From Astrocystis sublimbata (taxonomy: Eukaryota; Ascomycota; Sordariomycetes; Xylariales; Xylariaceae), in NCBI GenBank assembly GCA_022453515.1, contig JAJNNY010000010.1, positions 868,001 to 932,000 on the forward strand: 64,000 nt of DNA, written 5' to 3'. The first letter of the stretch is position 1. Each line of letters opens with the position of its first letter. Both the position numbers and the translations under genes were made by a program. Of this stretch, positions 57,523 to 64,000 are shown one piece after another. The notes under the pieces are model-generated. The model did no database searches. It saw nothing but the letters and a program-made list of their open reading frames with translations, and had not been told where the DNA came from.

Positions 57523-58184
57523 GGTAGGTAGGTAGGTAGGTATGGAATCTTTGGCAGCGATGGATGGTTTTGGCTCATTAGGTTTTTTGAATTGAATTTT
57601 ATTGAATTTGGCGATATGGTTTTCACTAAGTATTTTTATAAGACGGGAAGTTCATCTCTCCTTGTTGAACTATACCTCGTAGATGCAGTCAGACTAGGTA
57701 CCTAAATATGCAGAATCGTCTGCGATCCTTAACAACATATCAATACCGTTACACACCGAAAGACTCAGCGATAAAGTACAAATTTTTTCCAAAAAAAAGG
57801 GAAAGAAAAGAGGACACGGGAACGATGCAAACCGCTCGTCACGCGAGCTTGTTTCATTCCTCGTGATGAGTGGGATGATCGTCAGCAGCTGGCGAGACAA
57901 TGTGGTTTACAATGGTCGACGGAAAGTGGTACAAGGTCGAGAGTTGAGTAGAGGCTGGTGTATTCATCCATTTTTTGACATATAGGATAAACCAAAACAA
58001 GTCTTTGCGTGCCACATTCGGCTCTCTGTCCAACCTGACGTCTAGCCTCACCGCACGACTCTGCTGCCTGAAGTAGGTATATGACTCGTTACTAGTAGCC
58101 GTCTACATACACGGTCTCATGGAATGAAAGTCTTACCTTCCTATCTTCCTTTCTCCCTATCTCACCTTTACCTCACCTCCACCT
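57523..58184. other. Intergenic, no supported gene
   Basis: It begins with a GGTAGGTAGGTAGGTAGGTAT run (57524-57542) directly after the stop codon of the upstream gene. No gene is recognised. Confidence 0.5.
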
Positions 58185-58544
58185 ATGCATCCCAAAGATG
58201 CAGAACCCAAAAACCCAGAAGCAGGTCAGGCAAGAGGATCTGGGCTTGGATGGACAAAATGCAAAAGGGGCGCCAGACCACGAAACGATGTTCTCATCAA
58301 GACCGAAAGCGAAAATGGAAGCGAAAGCGAATACAAGGGCAAAGGCAAACGCTTGCTGGGAGAGTCGCCGTCGCCGGACCCGGCGATTCAGTTGCGGGAG
58401 TTGTATCAGTATAACCTGAACCGTCTAAGAGCTGAGGCCAAAGAAGCCGAAGGAGTACAGCAACAGCGCGCGCTAGCAGCAGATATGCGGCGTAGCTGTA
58501 GTCCTGGTCCTGATGAGGGTTTTGACGGCGATGCTTTTCGTTGA
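58185..58544 (+). CDS. Small hypothetical protein, uncertain
   Basis: A 119-residue frame of unknown family, hydrophilic and Glu/Lys/Arg-rich, with GWTKCKRGARPRNDV, SESEYKGKGKRL and a probable helix IQLRELYQYNLNRLRAEAKE. No signal peptide or membrane segment. It overlaps other short frames. The helix and the absence of stops are the only support. Confidence 0.3.
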   Translation: MHPKDAEPKNPEAGQARGSGLGWTKCKRGARPRNDVLIKTESENGSESEYKGKGKRLLGESPSPDPAIQLRELYQYNLNRLRAEAKEAEGVQQQRALAADMRRSCSPGPDEGFDGDAFR

Positions 58545-59246
58545 TTGGGGAATGGCAGTCACTTATTGACATCTTAGAAGGTGGTTTTCTCGAGTCTCGA
58601 TCTTTCCAAGGTGACCCTGTCGCCCGTGCAGTGATTACGGACATCCATGTTCCTCTGCAGATAGTGAAGTCTTGGAGATTCCGCACTGTTGACTACTTAC
58701 TCGGGTCTTCACAGCTGATAATCAGAGACTGAAGGACAGTCCTTGAGTGAGACATAACACAGACATGTTCTGGCAAGTTAGGTTGTCGTGGGTAACAGCG
58801 CGTGCTGATGGAACACGGGATGACGACAAGTTATCGAACCTCATTATTGGCTCTACATAGTAGTGTCAGTGTAGTAGCATTAGATCTCGGTGAGAAGGCG
58901 TCGAGACTGAGTCTTGCAGCGTTGAAATACTTCAAATGAAGGCAGAATACTCTGTAGACTGTGTTCTATGATGTGTGTGATGAAAAGACAAGACAGCTAT
59001 GCCAAGCCAGCCGAAGTACGCTATTCATTAGCGCTATGTACACGCACCTTCGACACAAAGTCCGCGCAAGGGATGAGATCGCGAGATTAAGCAGCGACCT
59101 GTCACAAGTAAACAACCGCGCTATAAGATACTTTCAGTGTTGCCCTACCGTTGGCATCTTCTTCACTTACTTAATTCACTCCTCAAGACTTAAACCTGGC
59201 TGCATCGACGTGAAGCCTTATTATAGTCAACTCTGCTTGGACCATC
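58545..59246. other. Intergenic, no supported gene
   Basis: Nothing recognisable. It probably contains the promoter of the next gene. Confidence 0.45.
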
Positions 59247-60990
59247 ATGGCCCTCTTCTGCTACAGGCCATCATCTCCTACTTCTACTGGCCTTCACTCT
59301 AACTCGACTATAACCGGACTAACATCAAGTACACTCGATGCTGCCCCAACCGTGTCGAATCAGACTCCTGCTCAAACATCAGAACCCAACAAAAGTAGTA
59401 GGGAGTTTCTCAAAAAGCAGCCCTCAGCAGGGTGGGAAACCCATTCCCTCCCTCACTATGCCCACCCGACTGCTAGCTCGACTGCCCGCATGCGAGCTTT
59501 GGAGCAACAAGCGCTCACTAGAACAGGTAAGATGACAACATCGCCTCGCTTCGAAGGCCTATGCTTTCATTAGGGTCTCGCATGCATTATTATTATTATT
59601 ATTATTGTTCAATTGAAGGTGTTGTTCATGAATGATGTTTGGGTTTAAAATAGACTCTCATTTGAGATACTCGGCGTGCGCCACAGCGCAGTGCGATAGA
59701 CTTAAAAACAATCAAGAACAGAAAGCTAAGTAGATAATAGAACACAAAGCATCATCTTCGTCTCTGGCTTCATCGTCGCGAACGCGTTCTCGCCGTCCTC
59801 CGGCTTCACAATTACATTACCCCGAAGTTGCTGACGCAGATCCGGAGTTCACTACACAACTATGGAAGAGTGTAATGGCGTATTGCCAAGAGATAAGGCG
59901 CTCGCAAGAGAGAGATCAAAAGAACAGGAGACCACCAAGAACAGGCACTTCAACTTCATCATCAGCCTCCTACACAATAAGGGACCCCGCTCAAGCCTCT
60001 GACCCAGACTTCGATACATCAGTCCTGACACCACATGGTATCACCATCGACGCTAATAGCACAATGCTGGATTTCCACGATCACCTTTCCTTTCCGTCGC
60101 TGCCCGAGAACCGTATCGAGCGTTACAATGCGTATAAAAAGATGCTTGCTCTGAACATATGGCAAAGTCCTGACGACGAGCGCGCGAGGCGCATCCAGGA
60201 GGGTTTTTATTCCAGGACAGAAAGCAAATGCAACGAAGCGGAATATTACACATACACCTTGAATGAGATGTTCCTCAATGAACGTGGATACACAATAGTA
60301 CAAGAGCCGCCCGAGAGGTCCATGGCCCCTGTGCGCACGCTGAAGTTGTCGCAAGAGCCATCACCCGAAACCTGGAAAGTCCCTCCGCAGCTTTCTTCAT
60401 CCAGGAAGCAGTACGATTGGGACATCCGCCCGGACTGCGCATACTATATCTCCATCCTCGCGTTCCCGATCGAATTCCGCTCTTACATCAACAACTACGT
60501 CTCTGTGGTGCGGAACCGCGCATGTTGCCCGTATCTCACGATCGAGTTCAAGAAATACGCAGAGGATCCCCAGACAGACATCAACCGACTTGCCGCCGCT
60601 TCGGCCATCGCACTGTATAATCGCTGGCATCTCAAACATAGAGCGCTCAAGGTGCTGGATATCACCGGTGACTGGTCAGAGGAGCACAAGAGCCACCTGC
60701 GGCACTACGGCATCACATTCGCAGGGAGGTCATGGGAACTCTGGTGTACCATACCCAAGACCTACGAGGTCTGGAGTGGCTGTACAATGTCCAATATGTA
60801 TTCCGGGGACTTCGGCTACTCCTCCAGTATTGTGCTCCTGTCAAGTATCGTGAACGACATCCACTATTGGGGGTTAGCTGTACATGGGAAATCATGCCTG
60901 GTTGACATTGGTCTCCTGGCCCAAGGGGTTGGACGTAGGATTTCATGGATTTCAGAGAGGATTGAGGATTTTGAGATTGGGGCTACATGA
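59247..60990 (+). CDS. Second PD-(D/E)XK-like fungal protein (DUF7924 type)
   Basis: Exons 59247-59526 and 59741-60990, across a 214-nt intron with GTAAGA donor and AATAG acceptor, join in phase and give about 509 residues. The N-terminal third is Ser/Thr/Pro-rich with low complexity (ASSSSLASSSRTRSRRPP). The folded part includes ADADPEFTTQLWKSVMAYCQ, the YDWDIRPDCAYYISILAFPI segment with its Asp, and CPYLTIEFKKYAED with the E-x-K. It ends with DIHYWGLAVHGKSCLVDIGL. This is the same D...ExK layout as the protein at 55.9 kb, but the sequences differ widely. The first exon is less certain: a start at 59875 within exon 2 would also leave the domain intact. The intron contains an ATT microsatellite (about 59588-59607). 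Confidence 0.68.
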
Positions 60991-62647
60991 TTTATAACAG
61001 CGAGGTGCGTGGGATTAACCGGCGTTGTTTCGGGAGGCATTCTCGACCAACATCTGTACGAATTAGTACGGACTCGTCTGATGATTTTTGAGTATTTCTG
61101 ACTGTTCTGTATGTTATGACATGGGAACAGGATTGGTCAATCCGGCGGGGAATAGAGTACGATTCAAACTCGCATGCCCATTGAATACTATAGGAGGTAG
61201 GTAGGCAACGGTCCAAGTTATATTTTCCATGACGAGCAAGCATGCGATGTTAAAAGATTAACAGTACGACTGATTTTCAAATTGCCCAAATATCCCGGCG
61301 TATTCCGGCAGTGGTCCCTTCAGAGCAAGGTTAGTGGGGTTACTGGAAACATCTCTACATAGGTAATCATTGAGGCTCGCTCGCACACTCACTTTTCAAG
61401 CCATCCCTCGTACCCCCTAGGTATTATCGCTTGTCGCGCTCACGTAGCTTTTAATAAGCCAAACAACCTCGCAAAGTCAACCACGATTCTAGTCCCGGGC
61501 TCTTACTCTCCACTGCAGTGCTGCACACGGACTCTCTAAATACCTAGGTATATATTCAATTTCAATCCTCCAAAGCATGCTGAAACCAAGTAGATAATCA
61601 CTTGTAGATGATAAGTGCAATCAGGCGAGTCGCTTGATGTGAATATACAAGCATGCTAAGAACTTATAAACAAGCGAAGCCAACGCCACACTGCAGATTT
61701 ACCCCACCCCTATGAATTCCCTTTGAAATAAAGCATTGTAGTTATATATAAATTCTTTATAGAATAACCTATGTACTATTGATTGTCTACACTATCCAAC
61801 CAGAACCTATTTGAAGGCAATAAATATGTTGTATAATAGCAACTACGAGCTCACGTAGAATGTCGATCCAAGGCTTATGTAATTATTCATTTATAGTTCG
61901 CACGCACCCACCATCTTTATTCTAAAAAAATATCTCCCCTAAAGACATGTCACTCATGGGTCTTTCATACATTCTTCTATCCAATCCCCAAATAAGATCT
62001 CGGAAGCAGCAGGCGTATTATCGAACTTATCCTGATGGGGGCCAAGATCATTCTTGGCGCTCTTGGCGGATGAAATGGGTGACAATTTATCGCTTCAAAT
62101 CTAAATCATCCACTAGGAGTTTGTGTGTGTGTGTGTGGAATTATGCATGGCGAAATGTGATTGAAATGATTCCCGGAAGATCTCTGTTTTCTCGCTATGA
62201 TGAGGCGCACTCTGGAGGCGGTTGATCAGGTGATTGGTTCGCTGGCTCCCTGATCCTCTCTATGACAATTGTCATGTAAAATCTCATTATCGATGCCCCG
62301 TGTGTTAATGATCTGTAGGGCTTGGCTCTGTCATCCTTAATATGGGCATTCGAACAGACCATATCTAGATACATTGAGTAAGTAATTCTAGGATCTGTGA
62401 GATAGATTGTGTCTGCGTAGGACTCGCACAATACTTTCTTAGTCATCAGAGCATCGCTATTGTGCTCGGAGAGTAGCATTGAGGCAGCAGAGGCGGGGCC
62501 GACGCCGAATGCAACATCAGCCATACCAGATTAGGCGGCCAAGCTGTTTGGTTTCTTCTGCTCATTTCCGAGGAGGTAATCCTTTCCCCAATCCCATGTT
62601 CGTTCATCAAATATGACGCTATAAATTGCAGTCTCCAATGTGTTGTG
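60991..62647. other. Intergenic, AT-rich, no supported gene
   Basis: About 1.65 kb with no confident coding region. It holds a TACCTAGGTATA motif near 61543 and a GT run at 62122-62137. It provides the promoter side of the NLR-like gene. Confidence 0.5.
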
Positions 62648-64000
62648 ATGCCTTCATTCAAAAAGCTGTTTAGGCGAACAAAGCGAGATGGCACCGCAGC
62701 ATCATCTCTTGAGCAATACCAGGCCGATGAAGATCCTAGGTCCAGTCTGAAAATTGCGTCTACTAAGCACCCCCAAGGTTTAGAGATCGTCCATGAGGAC
62801 CCTGAGGCTACTCTCGAGTACGTGAGGTCTCCATTGCAGCTGGCTAATCAATCGGGACCATCTAATTTCTGCAATCTGCAGCATCGTTGCCGTACACGGA
62901 CTCAATGGACATCGTGAAAAGACGTGGACCGCAGCCAATGGCGTCTGGTGGTTGCGTGACCTCCTTCCAAACGACCTCCCGGGTGTACGGATTATGTCTT
63001 GGGGTTACGATGCGAACACTCACTCCTTGACTAGTGTGAGCTCCCTGTATCTATACGAACATGCGATACAACTTGTGGACGATTTGACCGGCATGCGTAC
63101 CAACGTAATTCTATCTTGCCGCAACAAATACTTTACGAAGCTCATAGTATTTAGTCTTTAAAGCGACCGATCATCTTTATAGGACATAGCCTTGGTGGAC
63201 TAGTTGTGAAGAGTGTAAGTGGAAACAATCCGAGCATGCATATCGAATAACACTTGTACATGCTCTTGACTTTTATTCCTCTAGGCCCTGATACACTCGA
63301 ACATGGCACCTCAAGGTGAGTTAATAAGATTTATGAAGGTCTCAACATATGGTGTTATCTATATGGGTACCCCTCATCAAGGCGGCAATGGTGTACCACT
63401 AGGACGTGCCCTCGTAAACGTTGCTTCAATCTTCATCAAAGCCAACGACCGCATCCTGAAACACCTTGAAAAAGACTCCGAGTGGCTACTTCATCAACTT
63501 CGCCAATACAGTCAGATTAGTAATGACTTTGTTACTAAGTTTGCGTATGAGACATACGAGACCCCAACGGCACTGGGCCACAAGATCCTAGTGCGTATAG
63601 AAAGCTCACACCTGAAACTCAAGTTCATGGATTGACAGATGAATATAGGTGGTACCACCAGCATCGGCCATTGTCCCTGGACAGACTAATGCCGAACCGT
63701 TAGCTATGGGTGCAGATCATCGCAATATGGTCAGATTTTCTGGACCTAAAAGCTCAGATTACATCATAATTAGCGAAACTCTCCAAATCATGGCAATGGA
63801 TGCAAGAAAAAACATTCGATCCCGTTGGAAAAGAGAGACTCTGATAGACTCAGGTATGCAATCGTGATGCCACACTGTGTGAAGACAGAGCTGAATTATT
63901 GATATGCCGAGTAGCAATTATTTCCATACCCAGGTATAAACACTTCACTGGACGTACTGGTATACTTGAAGAGCTCAAAAAGAAGCTTTTCGTCACAAAA
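62648..64000 (+). CDS. NLR-like protein with N-terminal SesB-type esterase domain (partial, runs off the window)
   Basis: Six exons are visible: 62648-62817, 62882-63104, 63164-63214, 63285-63590, 63649-63853 and 63912 onward, with GT-AG introns of 58-70 nt and one frame. After a basic start (MPSFKKLFRRTKRDG) comes an alpha/beta-hydrolase domain of the SesB/PGAP1-like kind: DIVAVHGLNGHREKTWTAAN, WLRDLLPNDLPGVRIMSWGY, the nucleophile elbow IIFIGHSLGGLVVKSALIHS, and VIYMGTPHQGG. VVPPASAIVPG and DHRNMVRFSG then likely carry the catalytic His. The last exon opens KHFTGRTGILEELKKKLF, the usual entry to an NB-ARC/NACHT nucleotide-binding domain. Such proteins are thought to act in fungal non-self recognition and cell death. 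The NTPase and repeat domains lie beyond base 64000. The acceptor at 63911 was chosen because it gives the conserved frame. Confidence 0.82.

Overview
The window looks like nuclear DNA of a filamentous ascomycete (Pezizomycotina, probably a Sordariomycete). The grounds are short GT-AG introns (about 50-120 nt) inside most genes, an intron-bearing tRNA-Leu, single-copy housekeeping genes (TAF1, Sec61 beta, nicotinate phosphoribosyltransferase, Mtm1/SLC25A39, an Hrt3-type F-box protein), and accessory families typical of such fungi (highly reducing polyketide synthase, CYP505, SesB-type NLR). The species cannot be named from the sequence alone.

Layout. 0.5-1.4 kb: a SprT-like metalloprotease gene interrupted by an in-frame stop just before its zinc motif. 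2.0-3.6 kb: a stand-alone LigD-type 3'-phosphoesterase-domain protein. 4.3 kb: tRNA-Leu(CAG). 5.4-23.5 kb: a region resembling a decaying secondary-metabolite cluster. It holds a polyketide synthase that has lost its ketosynthase and carries two frameshifts, a hemerythrin-like protein, an intact 14-TM efflux pump, the frameshifted C-terminal half of a second MFS transporter, an intact UDP-glucose 6-dehydrogenase, a divergently oriented UDP-glucuronate decarboxylase with an internal deletion, and an apparently intact self-sufficient CYP505 P450-reductase fusion. The dehydrogenase and decarboxylase together would convert UDP-glucose to UDP-xylose, so the ancestral locus may have supplied a pentose donor. 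No glycosyltransferase is visible here.

23.6-28.9 kb is almost gene-free. 28.9-30.5 kb encodes a GPI-anchored yapsin-like aspartic protease. 30.5-33.9 kb is intergenic with tandem repeats. 33.9-48.2 kb is mainly a housekeeping block: TAF1, Sec61 beta, a small membrane protein, a short repeat protein of unknown role, nicotinate phosphoribosyltransferase and an Hrt3-like F-box protein. 49.1-52.0 kb is an ankyrin-repeat protein with C-terminal membrane segments. 53.5-55.0 kb is the Mtm1/SLC25A39 carrier. 55.9-61.0 kb holds two PD-(D/E)XK-like (DUF7924-type) proteins and a small uncertain ORF. 62.6 kb to the end is the N-terminal part of an NLR-like gene with a SesB-type esterase domain, cut by the window edge.

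Exon boundaries were assigned by eye from splice consensus, reading-frame continuity and recalled family patterns. They should be read as models. All product names rest on motif recognition, not on a database search.
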